From the IMG/VR virus record IMGVR_UViG_3300036768_001501, positions 27,514 through 91,513 of that record: a stretch of DNA of 64,000 nucleotides. One strand, written 5' to 3'. The position numbers were made by a program, and so were the translations under genes. Within the stretch, counting starts at the first letter, position 1, and each line of letters begins with the position of its first letter. The notes under the pieces are model-generated. The model did no database searches. It saw only the letters and a list, made by a program, of their open reading frames with translations, and was not told the DNA's origin. This stretch comes from a virus. Shown in pieces: positions 10,901 to 18,720 of this stretch.

Positions 10901-13627
10901 AAGGCGTACGAATTGAAGCAAGATATTGAGGCCAGCAGGGGTAGTGCGTCTCTTGAAGCAGAGAGGGTTATTCTAGAGTCAGATATTGCAAGAAGGCGCC
11001 AGATGCTTGCGTACACTTCTGAGTCTAAAAAGAACCTTGCCCAGCTATCTGGTGACCTGTTGAGCGCAGTGTTGGGCGTGCAGCGCCCTGGTGATTTGCC
11101 TGGTGGGATAAAGAGATTTCGCGAGCTGCTTTTTGGTCTAGCCGGTGAAAGGCTAGAGCATGAAATGGCTTTGATTAGCAGCCAGTACGAGAGCCGGCTT
11201 ATGGAAGCCGAGCTTATGCCTGGGATGGCCGACGCCATTAAGCAATCAGCAGAATCTTTTCTTTTGAGCGCCGAAACGCAGGCTCGTTTATCGGCAATCG
11301 GGACTCTAGGAGGGATTGCTACTAGGCAAGCTGACGAAGCTAGCAGGCGCATTGCTGTTCGTCTTGAAAAATCTCAGTCTGAGGCACGTTTGGGCGCAAG
11401 CGCTTTGACGCTGGTCAATCCACTTAGCGAGACGACAGATGTAGCGGCTCGTATCTACGGTTCGATGTTGTCGCGTAGTGCCATTCAGGAGGCCGTTGCG
11501 TCTTTGGATCAGCAAATTAGTGAGTATGACGCTACTGCTCAAGAGGTGCGCAAGAGAATTCAAAGCATTGCCAGTACAGATGCAGAGCGCATTGCTGCAC
11601 GTGCAGAGTTGCAACGAATTGAAGAAAAGCGCAATGAGCTTGAGCGGCAACGAATTAATTTGCTCGCAGAAGGCAATGAGCGCTTAATTGAAGAGATTCA
11701 GCTTCGCATGGAGCTGTACCGTCGATCGTTTGCTGGCAGCATATTGTCAGGCCTCATTTCCGGTGGCCCGTTTGGGATGCTTCAGCCTCTTGCGCAGCGC
11801 GGTGAAGAGGCTTTGAATAAAGCCTTTGCTAGGCTTCTTGGTTACATTCCTGGCCCGCGCCGTGGAGTACAAGAACAGCGGGTAGAGGCCGAAAAGGTGC
11901 AGATCAATGTTTCTGGCGGCGATAGAAGGTACTCAATTGGCGGGCAGTTGATGGAAGATTTTAAGAACCTGCTTTCGCAGAATGTTGAGGAATCGAAAGC
12001 CGCTGAGGCAACTGGAAAGCAAGTTACTCAGGATGCCAAATCTCTTGGGAAAATGATCGCTGAAAAGCTTGGCATTTCTGACGCAGTTACCGCTTCTGTT
12101 GGTGCTTCTTATCAGGCATTTCGCATTATATCTGGTACTATTGAGACAGTGGATGAGATTCAAGATCGTATTCGCGCCCTGCGTAACCAGGTCGGCTGGA
12201 CGCTGAACCCAGATAAGTACGCGCAGCGTGCTATGGCCGAAGTGTTGAGGCCGTTTGGGCTGGGTGGTTTTGGCAAGATTATTGGCATGAGTAATTTGGG
12301 CAAGGGCCTTTCCGCCGCAGGACTAACTGGAGTTGGAGCTGGTGTTGGCTTTTTGGTTGGTGGACCAGTTGGAGCTGCTATCGGGGCAGGGCTTGGAGCT
12401 CTCTTAGGCGCGTTTGGGGCATCTGGGTTTGGCTTGTTTAGGCCGCCAACTCCAGCTTCGCGTTTGCGTCGCGGATTGCAGCGTGTTTTCGATGAGCTTG
12501 GCATTCCGCGTGATGCTCGTGGCGGACGTGGAATTTCGTTTATGCCGACGGAGTACAGCGAGATTACCGGAGAAGTTGGCGCAGCCACTGGTTTGTACTT
12601 GCGCAAGCGTTATCCTGGGCTTGGCGACTTGGGCCTTTTGCCGATTCGTATGATCTATGCAACCGCACAGGCCGGCAAGGCTCTTGGGTTGGCGCGTGAA
12701 GATACTGAGTACTTGGCCCGCTCTGTATCGAAGAAGCTCGTTCCATCGCTTGAGGCCGCTGCTATGGCGCTCGCTTCTCTCTATCGGAAGGGCGCTATCG
12801 GGCAGAAAGATTTCCTAAATGGCGCTGCTGGTATTGCTAGGATTTTTGGTGAGCTTCCGCCAGCGATTAATGCAGCCGCATTAGCTGTGAATGCATTTGC
12901 CCGCGACGGAAGCATTAGCTTCGAGCGCCTGAAACGTACAATCCAGGATGCGCAACAGGTTGTCTCTCGTGGCATTGCTGACGCCGTACGGCTCGGTGTT
13001 GAGTCAGGTGGAAGCGTTGCGCTGACTGGGCAGGCGATCGGTGACGCATTTTCTGATGCTTTCTTGCAGCGCGTGACCGAGCGCCTGATGCAGCGAAAGG
13101 ACATTGGTGACGCTTTGACGCGGGCTGTAGCTGAGGCTGAATCTGCTGCCGAGCTGCTTGCCGAGGGGCGTACTCAGGAATACGCAGTTCAGATTCAGAA
13201 AGTTATGTCCTTAATAGCCGAGTCGCAAACAAAAGTGGCTCAGATCATTTCTCCAGTGACGCAAGCACTCTATAGTGTTCGCACGACTCTTGGCATCGGT
13301 GCTCCAGGCGTTTATGCCCAGATTGGGTTCGGTGCATACAACTCCCAGTATATTGCCAATCAGCCCGCTAGGTACTTGTACAAAGATACTGGAGAAAGCG
13401 CTACTGCGTATGCGCCAAGGGCCTTCAGGCATGAAGACATTGAGAAAATGGGCCAGGTGATTGCTGGTGCTGTAGCAACAGCAATTGAACGTAGCAGTAG
13501 CGGCCAAAGGGTTACGATTAATGTCGATGGTGGAGAGTTCGGTACCGCTGTCAGCGGTGTTATGTACAAGCAGTCAAAGACTAGGGGAATTCAAGTTTCT
13601 ACACCACAGATGTTTGGGTTGGAGTAA
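1904..13627 (+). CDS. Giant tail tape-measure protein (3907 aa)
   Basis: The start is GTG 1904, with no clear ribosome site. The protein has a Ser/Ala-rich coiled-coil N-terminus (residues 1-200), a Pro/Glu/Arg region with three imperfect ~40-residue repeats (about 205-310), long charged helical segments, a Gly/Lys-rich then acidic linker (about 1625-1680), a hydrophobic cluster with several membrane-like segments (about 2540-2655), a Thr-Pro linker (about 2727-2765), more coiled coil, and a second glycine-rich hydrophobic region (about 3465-3510). Size, low complexity, hydrophobic islands and position after the chaperones all fit a tape measure, which sets tail length and is ejected ahead of the DNA. 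At about 0.15 nm per residue the tail would be near 0.58 micrometre. I could not identify an embedded lytic domain. Confidence 0.9.
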   Translation: MAKREDISVELDVSVTEELNKQATSVTKISSAISSIKSGAQEAAGPIKQIATDMKSIATSSSDFVKSFGDLRKAFDELKKLNVSAATEKLKKGQEKIEEFTSKVRGAASELADLTNKISSATSGIVSASEGIKSVSTAVSSLSTSIERANAVIDAFASRARQLSEAVQSVANSVARISELEAKTQSAETRAKTETAKRRAARRRQPEPEPEPTPEPSRGGRRIVSRISAVGQYVRTEPEPPPRPRRGGARASAVQQYWHTAPMVTNVLPSDGNEKPEPPPRSRRGGSHAHTYVVRQYGYTAPMATNVAPSYKRTKQHGAHESTIGPGHYVHVPAVIYPSEKEPPRGYRYGFGFGEDPTKLYPIMSEYATEIMSHGLRRRIGFQPGGSEFVVREDAPLQMKQRLASPKYRAQLAQFLSRLESGRAPSAASGTRLYPTASASLSTPISMQAASLSTPISMQAGGVYAGPSDSGSGGGTIMGHASVITTETPRRRRGGRRPSLYRWMDVREAKRRFADLSDRPLDEILDLLKTKEEREALKKKTQAVQTGQFRILDLTNEVEDFFRAKREEELKKLPKKEREFRSPFYIPEEIDITEDPVMHAMLKVYKDLKKVPEAMHFVATRAREKLSGERVRQFREVLSQAGFSEEDIEKGRFHVPFVPLSLAADMSDRAALANIMLGGGGRKQAVISYALKHAPHALTPAGSAFTTAIFERGLGSELFSEAYLQAFAQARPETQTYIMKRLSSLPRSKEYQYAQRMRLFFADLYKRSPEPAVKLMRELGPAVESLSFSPQDIVSLWRGIRSAVPGGLEKVRTFTDFLKFVAPAQQKVWSGTFVGRTLVLSSAIRDLKEQYEKGELSKGNIEDLKSLAASVRLLSRSFRTPKERQLSQLEVGKRINDLIGKITGSKFYKVLPANVQRDIDHLISNTVAPMLGEPEHADIQQLFDVASDIRIKLFGRQAETVGQMLRRLSDHARKVLPKGEFRAFEKTLEEYRPAKGQKVSSDVVFKKIYQDVMYGRFGSEELSQKVRGVMSSEWHRVRTAHDPFEHARKHTGADIVGDELKDAYIKQRSLHAMTQDIFDILPGPSPYKYYGVRAPLFVSAEPYEEQAKIALVTRAKMKYLPAFKDKNFISGIARLYEIFGGVNPAKLIEKAESGNAIAALEAKMLLPKKGEDWLQHLGKLILSHRVGTSLDIFGRNINEAIRRQREEARAMRRRMRMMKKIEQEARRNDPFADKKLEAALEAEEPLKRVFSTMYGRAGVKLQEKQLERLVDLTLGSDFWAALRYQDALEVQKKPERFVMTMMELLGFPSASVVGMGKLPSYEQLVESLAKHGDAFVSNAIGISRDVERELQMLGLGNIIANEVSKASGTEEAAKKDRSRKKEVGAAELTPSESDASKIKRALRNKGTKLSKKTANIPLTAQELIEMAANLGKGRRSIPEGVDIESAFEQRKKNIAEFASLLGIDPKSQAGQKRLKGWEEYLEKLKESGNISQLVFPNVAEWLLASGVRGRPTPEVEEMNLRIASWLHEHGLLAGTSNTILRWRKFFEEQGGQVTNAIASQMIKPSKPSGPQASAVFTPMMAGGMYSGMPSGGMSMVGEGTYSTGPTMQFGQYSFTPYAESGSPRAMAAGGGGGKGGGGKGGGKKGGGFFGFFGGGGGDDDGGDDEEEKEPPKKQKRGRKKKSSEEEIDWTAPRSATGDKTIDFIVDRVTKMVSAIRKPELTMPGSQESFFREIVMPAIEVLNALGVSGKPVSGPLKGRAGKKLKNQLKQMGIDVEKMSDIDLGIIAGMPKDLFDYLKYLFKTTPATPRQRSRASESLEHITETAILQGKVAGGEVDLYPWQMQTIKRLASLLGPEVGQFAYGLFQMGNMFKTLTQASQLAASSPSPYLYEKRVTTGPAKQTYIKARRGKAMASAADLIAKAESQAEAFRMISEGASLLPPKDLAKAIETYMKTGDEEVFKQTVDSMLRRESAKTQYEQKILQKRNVVDELKRIELTKKAVEMIRSGKTKLRDVDDVVKYLEIKEEYGKEVGKQFYDELVKQQEALDALTKERKQRLEAQKKVDEQKRKTKEAIEKAKRAREEEILPSEAARQWQELAQFGKPLYFGRRRFTRQYFEREFGVDFARFIPTEEHIDALVRLRKLQAEAGSVAAAREAEKTFSALFATQRQREMMVDWKRRRREIEREQLEADRLQREMEINRQAMENIRLRKTPLKDLRLETQAVRIEMAARRAGYSEEEVRQRGASFRQTAIQYEREQTHFRRLKISWEELLRYMGRVFIGLQAFDMLRRAIDVATNVTFGFARQMQDLRIGVVSSVTALNRFTVGGRGAEFGMREQVQLAASETQGTIMLMKQYALKFGVPLDQLLEGYQTAAGVARQAGFTGPNVVKAISSLVAFSQAMNISMSTLARTIDNVFTGQRVAQVTLGRMLGLSERKVRELVAKGTFREELMRRLEPVAEAVQQMGDTSIRVQSARTLSAMMIYFNQFTQPVMDVVARGIGIAGAPFKSLANEMILKEALYPDRSFLSKSFDYGRDFMLPMGATIGSIVISRVITHAMRNAAMEAAKQVGGAATGGLMSRLIAYVLGAGAGAAGGGILRSAMARIAGFSLTRFIASRPLLALLSGALTSGGVLMPQILLTMLLTGGTLGLTYLLSRSRSQKLSGENLAEAVSIALNEEARKAVLENRGMDVVRSKMGIYGPTQGAPEARPSSSALYGLLPLPGPGYLHPSPTPTPTPAITATSTPTVTPTATPTVTPTSPPGGTAVDLSAEGGEPSKEVKSVSQLLDSAGKIKEKLEGDREQYEQSVLRGLAIPVEVMKVTQQHIQEGQNKLAALNALLERLRESSDANAQATANKLEGIVGSLSTALSQFSDTIYDAEELVKLETEALRSRAAAAKARGQLAIARAQYKAQRGFAVSPEEWRQAIETGRLAEIPLVEEELRRTLEALPDEFKSLSAPPSMEQMRDYIQRREEAKKAAQAGGNLSREYIDREARRLYSQYLKAYELKQDIEASRGSASLEAERVILESDIARRRQMLAYTSESKKNLAQLSGDLLSAVLGVQRPGDLPGGIKRFRELLFGLAGERLEHEMALISSQYESRLMEAELMPGMADAIKQSAESFLLSAETQARLSAIGTLGGIATRQADEASRRIAVRLEKSQSEARLGASALTLVNPLSETTDVAARIYGSMLSRSAIQEAVASLDQQISEYDATAQEVRKRIQSIASTDAERIAARAELQRIEEKRNELERQRINLLAEGNERLIEEIQLRMELYRRSFAGSILSGLISGGPFGMLQPLAQRGEEALNKAFARLLGYIPGPRRGVQEQRVEAEKVQINVSGGDRRYSIGGQLMEDFKNLLSQNVEESKAAEATGKQVTQDAKSLGKMIAEKLGISDAVTASVGASYQAFRIISGTIETVDEIQDRIRALRNQVGWTLNPDKYAQRAMAEVLRPFGLGGFGKIIGMSNLGKGLSAAGLTGVGAGVGFLVGGPVGAAIGAGLGALLGAFGASGFGLFRPPTPASRLRRGLQRVFDELGIPRDARGGRGISFMPTEYSEITGEVGAATGLYLRKRYPGLGDLGLLPIRMIYATAQAGKALGLAREDTEYLARSVSKKLVPSLEAAAMALASLYRKGAIGQKDFLNGAAGIARIFGELPPAINAAALAVNAFARDGSISFERLKRTIQDAQQVVSRGIADAVRLGVESGGSVALTGQAIGDAFSDAFLQRVTERLMQRKDIGDALTRAVAEAESAAELLAEGRTQEYAVQIQKVMSLIAESQTKVAQIISPVTQALYSVRTTLGIGAPGVYAQIGFGAYNSQYIANQPARYLYKDTGESATAYAPRAFRHEDIEKMGQVIAGAVATAIERSSSGQRVTINVDGGEFGTAVSGVMYKQSKTRGIQVSTPQMFGLE
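2530..2830 (+). repeat. Three imperfect ~40-residue coding repeats in the tape-measure gene
   Basis: Units beginning near 2530, 2613 and 2733 share the pattern EPxPPPRxRRGG followed by a VxQY..TAPM.TNV segment. The second and third align over about 120 bases with scattered substitutions; the first is shorter. They form a proline/arginine linker after the N-terminal coiled coil. Confidence 0.6.
3218..3283 (+). repeat. Perfect 33-bp tandem duplication inside the tape-measure gene
   Basis: Units 3218-3250 and 3251-3283 are identical and keep the reading frame, duplicating 11 residues containing SLSTPISMQA. Perfect identity suggests a recent slippage event. Confidence 0.9.
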
Positions 13628-13630
13628 GGA

Positions 13631-16600
13631 ATGAAAACGATTCGTGCAGGCAGTGCTGGGTCAACAGAGATTATTGTTGTAACGAACGAGCTTGAGCCGT
13701 CGTCTATTTCTTTCGGCTCAAACCAGTCCGGCGACGGACTGCGCGTGATGCGCGTTCGTGGATCAAGCACGAATCTCGGGCGGTCGTGGCTAAGGGCGTA
13801 CGGCAAGTTGTCCGGCATGAACATTACGCCGCAGTCGGTCACCATCGATGTTTCTGGTAGCTCATCTGTTGTTCAATCAGGAAAGATTCCGACAATCGAT
13901 ACTATTATCAAAATGGTTAACCTTATCATGCAGGGCGATGATACATTTACAATTTCAGATGTTATAAAGCTGGTTAATGCCGCCCTAACTGATACGCCAA
14001 TGGATATGATGCACGGCGATACTGACAATATGCAGTCCCAGTTGGCATATCCTGTCTGGTACGCTGTGCGCGGCGGTACGCGCTATGGTGTTAGCCGTAG
14101 CTTTGCTGATCCATCTTTTGTTGGTCTGAATGACTTTTTCCCCAGCTCGGTGACGGCCCGCCAGCCTGGGTGCATTAATGATGTAAACGGCGGAAACAAA
14201 TGGACTATTAAATGCTTGGATATGATTCGCTGGAACGATCATATTTTCGTTGCTGTTGGGGCGGTGTACGGGCCATCGTCTGGCGGCAATAGCAACGATA
14301 CATGCGCCGTGATGGTTTATGATGTTGACATTAAGCGTGGTTCACCTATGGCATTGATTGGTGGTGTGTATGATGTATATCGGTACTTGTTCCCATCAAA
14401 TTATTCCCGCTCTGGGACAAGGACAGCATCTCTGATTGATGTTTCATTGGCTGTAGTTGATGGCGTCATCTATGTTGGTGTGCTTGGTCAGCTACAGCAG
14501 GGTACAAATGATGAGAGATTTGCAAATATCTTTTCATTGCCAGTCGCTCTGTATCCTGTGCTGTGTAAGTCCAGCCAATTTCAGGTTGGGTCTGATGGTG
14601 TTATTACATTTACGGTTGATGTTCCGATTTTCAAGAATGTAATTAGTGGAGACGAGGTATGTATTACTCGCGGTGCTTTGTCATCTTACCAGAGCGCAAC
14701 TGGTGTGTTTGTTGTCCAGAGTCGTCTTTCTGATTATAGTGTTACGCTTGTAGCAAAGGATAAGAGCGGCACATTTTTTGGCGGTAGTAGCGCTACGCCA
14801 AGGGAGACACTTACCAGCGCAAATAGCTCTAGTTTTTCATGTTATGTTGCAATTTCTAAGATGTTGAATCCGTCCAGGCCGCGTGGCCATGCTAGGCGGT
14901 CCGAGCTCTTCGCCGGCTGCCCGAATGTTATTGATATTGCTGACAACCAGTCTGGCGGTTTGATTATAGCTCATGATTCAAGAGAGACGTTTAATATTTT
15001 TGGATACTCTAATACGCGCACTTACACTTATGTCTTGCAGGCCAATGATCATGACAGCATTGGCAGAAAGATTCGCTTTGTATTGCCGCCGACGTATTCT
15101 GGCGTTGAGGATATAAGTGGACTTGGGAAAGCCATTTACCTCAAGAAGATTTCCGGTCTTTCGCTTCCTGGAGTACTGCCAGGGTCGTCCATTCGTATCT
15201 TGAGCGGTATTAGCAATGCCCCAAAGACATTTATGATTCAATCGCGCTATCAGTACGGGGATAGTGCGAATGAGAACAAGAGCTATTATGTCATCGGAAA
15301 TACTAGCGACTTGGACGCAACGTCAAACGCAGTCTTTAGCCAATATGTCGAAGTTGAGGTTGAGGTTCCGGTAGCTAATGCTCTATCTGGACATGTTGCG
15401 GCAAACATTGATTTGAAAAACGGCGAAACAATTACAGCTATGCATGTTCCGTTTACGTGGAGTGCATATCCGATCAAGTCTGAGAAAGTAATTTATGTTG
15501 GTACAAATATGGGTCGTATTTTCCGTACGATTGATGGCGGGGCGTCGTGGGATGAAATATATTCACCGCTTTATGGGCAGAATAACCGCGCGGGGAAGAA
15601 TTTCCCTGTTTTGTCAATCTTTTGTTTTCATATGGATGATCCGCGCGATATTACATTTTCGTCTATTCAGCGTGTTGGTGCTGCCGGATCAAGGCAGTAT
15701 AAACTTAGCGTGTCTGGCACAGGGAAAATATATTGGTGGCCGTACCAAGCGTTTGAGCTGCGGATTGGGTCTGCTCGGTTAGTTTGTGTGCGCTCCGAGC
15801 TGATAAAGGGGAAGAGCGGAACATTTCAAATTTCTAATGGTTCGCAGGAATTTGATTTTATTGTTAGCAATGAGTCGGATACTACTGTTCTTGATGGTTA
15901 CGTTGGTCAGACAAATAAAACATTTACATTTGTTCCTTTGCCAGATGTAATTGCTACCAGCAGAAACGGCATTGTTGTGCGGGCGCATCACTATGACCTG
16001 AAGAATGGTTTTATGGTTCTTTCTGCGCCTGCGCAAAGCGGCAGTAATCCTGCCGTTCCGGCTGATTTTAATGTTGAAGATAAGGACCCTGATTATGGCC
16101 AAAAAGTAATGCTTGATACATCAGTTGATTTGATTGATCAGTCTTGGGACGTTCTCGGGCCGATTGGTAGCGGGAATGCCCCGATGACCAACAATGGCGG
16201 TGTTTACAATTCAACGCAAATTGCCGGCTGTATCGTCGAGTCCGGTGGAACAGTCCGTTATGTTACCGGTGGATCAACTCATGTTAGTTGGCCTAGGTTG
16301 AATTTTACGAATAGCAACAATGAGCCTATTTCTAGCGTTTCTGTTTGCCGTGCAGTGTATGGTAGTTCTGACTCTAGCAATAAAGTTATGATAATATTTG
16401 GTGGCGGTGGAAAGTTTTCTGGCTATGTCGGGACCAATCAAACTACAATCAATGTTTCATGGAATTATGTCGGAATTGGTGCCATTGGCAGCACGGTGTC
16501 AGTTAAAGATACAGTTGCGACAAACAATGTGAATCTCTCATCGGCTGTATCTGAGACTGTTCCTGGATTGAATGCTGGCTCTACCATTACTGCCACAGGC

Positions 16601-18718
16601 GGACTTTATATTGCTGAAGTGAATGAGAATTCAACGAATGTTCAGTACGGTATGGCGTTCTTTATGGCCGACTCACAAGGCAATGTTTATGCCTGCTCCC
16701 CTATGGTTAGCAACTTTGAGGCGCAGGCCCTGAAGTTCAATTACGTGACCAGTGTGCCCGGATCAATCAATGCAATTGATGTCTCTTTTGATGATGCGAA
16801 CGGTACGTTAAAGACGAATCTGTTTCTCGCCGGAGTTGCGCGCGACGGTACGCCTACAGTATGGTTGCTGACCTGGACCGGAAATGACCCAATAAATGCT
16901 TGGCCTTATGCAGTAAGACAGATTGATAATAATAACATAAAGGAGGCCGCTCGTTCTCCAAAAGATGTGATCCAGGCAGCATTGCCGGATGTACCAAAGG
17001 AGATCGTTGCGTCACCTCGTATATTAGTTGCAGGCCAGAATCATCTTATGATTGCGCGGCAGGGGATTTTTTCTGGAGTTCAACTATCAAAGCCATGCCT
17101 ACTGAGCTTGTCTGGTGGCTCTCTTTTGTTGGCCGTTGTGAATGAAACAGGCAGGGCAATTGATATTTACTCCGCGAGTGCTCCTGGGCTTGTATTTTCA
17201 TTGATCAGTTCATATAAGCCGTCAAAGACTTCATTCGCATCTTGGGCTGATGCGCCAAGGCCGCGCTTAATGGAGACTGAGTTTGGCGAGATTATCTTGT
17301 TCTTTGATAATGATATTCGCGTCAGCGTTGACGGCGGGCGGAGCTGGCATACTGGTTTGTCGGACAAGATTCCGCTGCCTGTCAGCTTTAGTAAACCGAG
17401 CGATCAGCACGCAACTGATCCTGCAGCAGTGCTTGCGCCGGTCTTTGGTACCGTTGGATATTTATACAAGAAGAATACAAGTACCGATGCTGCTTTTAGG
17501 TTTGCCAGATCAATGACCGACAGTGCTGCAGATGCGGTTGGTTGTCCGGCTATTCCGAACAAGGAGCTGCTGGTCGGGCTTAAAAATCTAGTGATCAGTT
17601 TCTCCGGTGAGCCACAGGGAGGCGATAGGTTCTCCATTGACCTGGACTATGCAAATGGCGCAAGCCTTCTCGGTGCCAAGTCTCCGTCTGTGGCATTGGA
17701 GGTTGATATTTCTAGTTCCGATGCGGAGCTCGTATGGGACAGAATGTCTCAAAAGTATGATAGCAACAGAAAAATATGGAATGTTGATGCCATTGGTCTG
17801 TTTGGGATTAACTTTTCAAAGGCGGAGATTAAATTAAGCAAAGCAAGTGACTTGGGCAGTAACCCGACTTTTTATTCTGCTACACTGCACTCGTTTGTTA
17901 TGCCGGACGGGTCTTTCGCCGATGGATATTCAGATGGCTACTCAATTAGTGGATGTAAGGCTTTTGCGGACATGATCTATGTGCCTAGCGCTACGCTTAA
18001 TCATGGCGTATTTCGGCCTGGGAGAAGGCAATACTATGTGGTTGTAATTACCAGCGGACCTAATTCTCAAACTTATGTAGCAAAGATTCTAGATAACACA
18101 AAGAATACCCTTGTTGTTGAGTACGGCAGTAATCCTAATTTTAGTAGCGCTACTAATGTTCAGATCAAGATTTTTTCTGACAGGATGTTTTCTGTTCTGA
18201 AAAATGTCGAAGGTCATGATTACACGAAGGATGTTGATGGAGATTATCCTTATCGGTACTGCCGGTTTGTGAGGGTTAGGGTTCCCAGCGTCGCAACATC
18301 TGGCCAATATGTTTATGGCTCAAAAGCGCGCATTGGTGTCGTTGCCCACGGTGTTGCAACGCCGTACGGCAATCTAACGTACCGAGGTGAATCTAAACAT
18401 AAATTCTCGCGTGGCTTCAGTTACCGCGAGCGCCACTTCCGCACTGTCCGTGAAACGGAGACAGGGCAGGTGAGTGTTGTTGAGCTCAGCTCCAAGCCGC
18501 GCCTTGAGCTGACGCTGGAGTATGACGACGCGCTCTGGGAAGACCGTGATATGACAATGGCCTCCATGCTGCCTGCGCTTAAGAAGCCCGTGATCCTTGT
18601 GCTGGACTCCAATGATCCGCAATCAGCCGAGTGGATGGAGCTCGCAGAAGAGCCGGTTGTTAAAAATACATTTGCCGACCGGTACACATGGGAAGTCACT
18701 TGGCGTGAGGTCGTATAG
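13631..18718 (+). CDS. Large tail-tip protein with Asp-box-like motifs (1695 aa)
   Basis: ATG 13631 follows the tape-measure stop by three bases, with GGAG overlapping that junction, so the two genes are translationally linked. The long middle region is beta-rich and contains at least two BNR/Asp-box-like motifs (TIDGGASWDEI near residue 635 and SVDGGRSWHTG near 1235), suggesting a beta-propeller or sialidase-like fold. The last ~120 residues (YDDALWEDRDM and the YTWEVTWREVV end) resemble a distal-tail or baseplate connector domain. Near residues 95-118 two short TIxxxIKxVN repeats look vaguely dockerin-like but lack most calcium-binding aspartates. The likely role is distal tail protein or tail-tip adhesin; I cannot decide which. 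Confidence 0.6.
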   Translation: MKTIRAGSAGSTEIIVVTNELEPSSISFGSNQSGDGLRVMRVRGSSTNLGRSWLRAYGKLSGMNITPQSVTIDVSGSSSVVQSGKIPTIDTIIKMVNLIMQGDDTFTISDVIKLVNAALTDTPMDMMHGDTDNMQSQLAYPVWYAVRGGTRYGVSRSFADPSFVGLNDFFPSSVTARQPGCINDVNGGNKWTIKCLDMIRWNDHIFVAVGAVYGPSSGGNSNDTCAVMVYDVDIKRGSPMALIGGVYDVYRYLFPSNYSRSGTRTASLIDVSLAVVDGVIYVGVLGQLQQGTNDERFANIFSLPVALYPVLCKSSQFQVGSDGVITFTVDVPIFKNVISGDEVCITRGALSSYQSATGVFVVQSRLSDYSVTLVAKDKSGTFFGGSSATPRETLTSANSSSFSCYVAISKMLNPSRPRGHARRSELFAGCPNVIDIADNQSGGLIIAHDSRETFNIFGYSNTRTYTYVLQANDHDSIGRKIRFVLPPTYSGVEDISGLGKAIYLKKISGLSLPGVLPGSSIRILSGISNAPKTFMIQSRYQYGDSANENKSYYVIGNTSDLDATSNAVFSQYVEVEVEVPVANALSGHVAANIDLKNGETITAMHVPFTWSAYPIKSEKVIYVGTNMGRIFRTIDGGASWDEIYSPLYGQNNRAGKNFPVLSIFCFHMDDPRDITFSSIQRVGAAGSRQYKLSVSGTGKIYWWPYQAFELRIGSARLVCVRSELIKGKSGTFQISNGSQEFDFIVSNESDTTVLDGYVGQTNKTFTFVPLPDVIATSRNGIVVRAHHYDLKNGFMVLSAPAQSGSNPAVPADFNVEDKDPDYGQKVMLDTSVDLIDQSWDVLGPIGSGNAPMTNNGGVYNSTQIAGCIVESGGTVRYVTGGSTHVSWPRLNFTNSNNEPISSVSVCRAVYGSSDSSNKVMIIFGGGGKFSGYVGTNQTTINVSWNYVGIGAIGSTVSVKDTVATNNVNLSSAVSETVPGLNAGSTITATGGLYIAEVNENSTNVQYGMAFFMADSQGNVYACSPMVSNFEAQALKFNYVTSVPGSINAIDVSFDDANGTLKTNLFLAGVARDGTPTVWLLTWTGNDPINAWPYAVRQIDNNNIKEAARSPKDVIQAALPDVPKEIVASPRILVAGQNHLMIARQGIFSGVQLSKPCLLSLSGGSLLLAVVNETGRAIDIYSASAPGLVFSLISSYKPSKTSFASWADAPRPRLMETEFGEIILFFDNDIRVSVDGGRSWHTGLSDKIPLPVSFSKPSDQHATDPAAVLAPVFGTVGYLYKKNTSTDAAFRFARSMTDSAADAVGCPAIPNKELLVGLKNLVISFSGEPQGGDRFSIDLDYANGASLLGAKSPSVALEVDISSSDAELVWDRMSQKYDSNRKIWNVDAIGLFGINFSKAEIKLSKASDLGSNPTFYSATLHSFVMPDGSFADGYSDGYSISGCKAFADMIYVPSATLNHGVFRPGRRQYYVVVITSGPNSQTYVAKILDNTKNTLVVEYGSNPNFSSATNVQIKIFSDRMFSVLKNVEGHDYTKDVDGDYPYRYCRFVRVRVPSVATSGQYVYGSKARIGVVAHGVATPYGNLTYRGESKHKFSRGFSYRERHFRTVRETETGQVSVVELSSKPRLELTLEYDDALWEDRDMTMASMLPALKKPVILVLDSNDPQSAEWMELAEEPVVKNTFADRYTWEVTWREVV

Positions 18719-18720
18719 TT

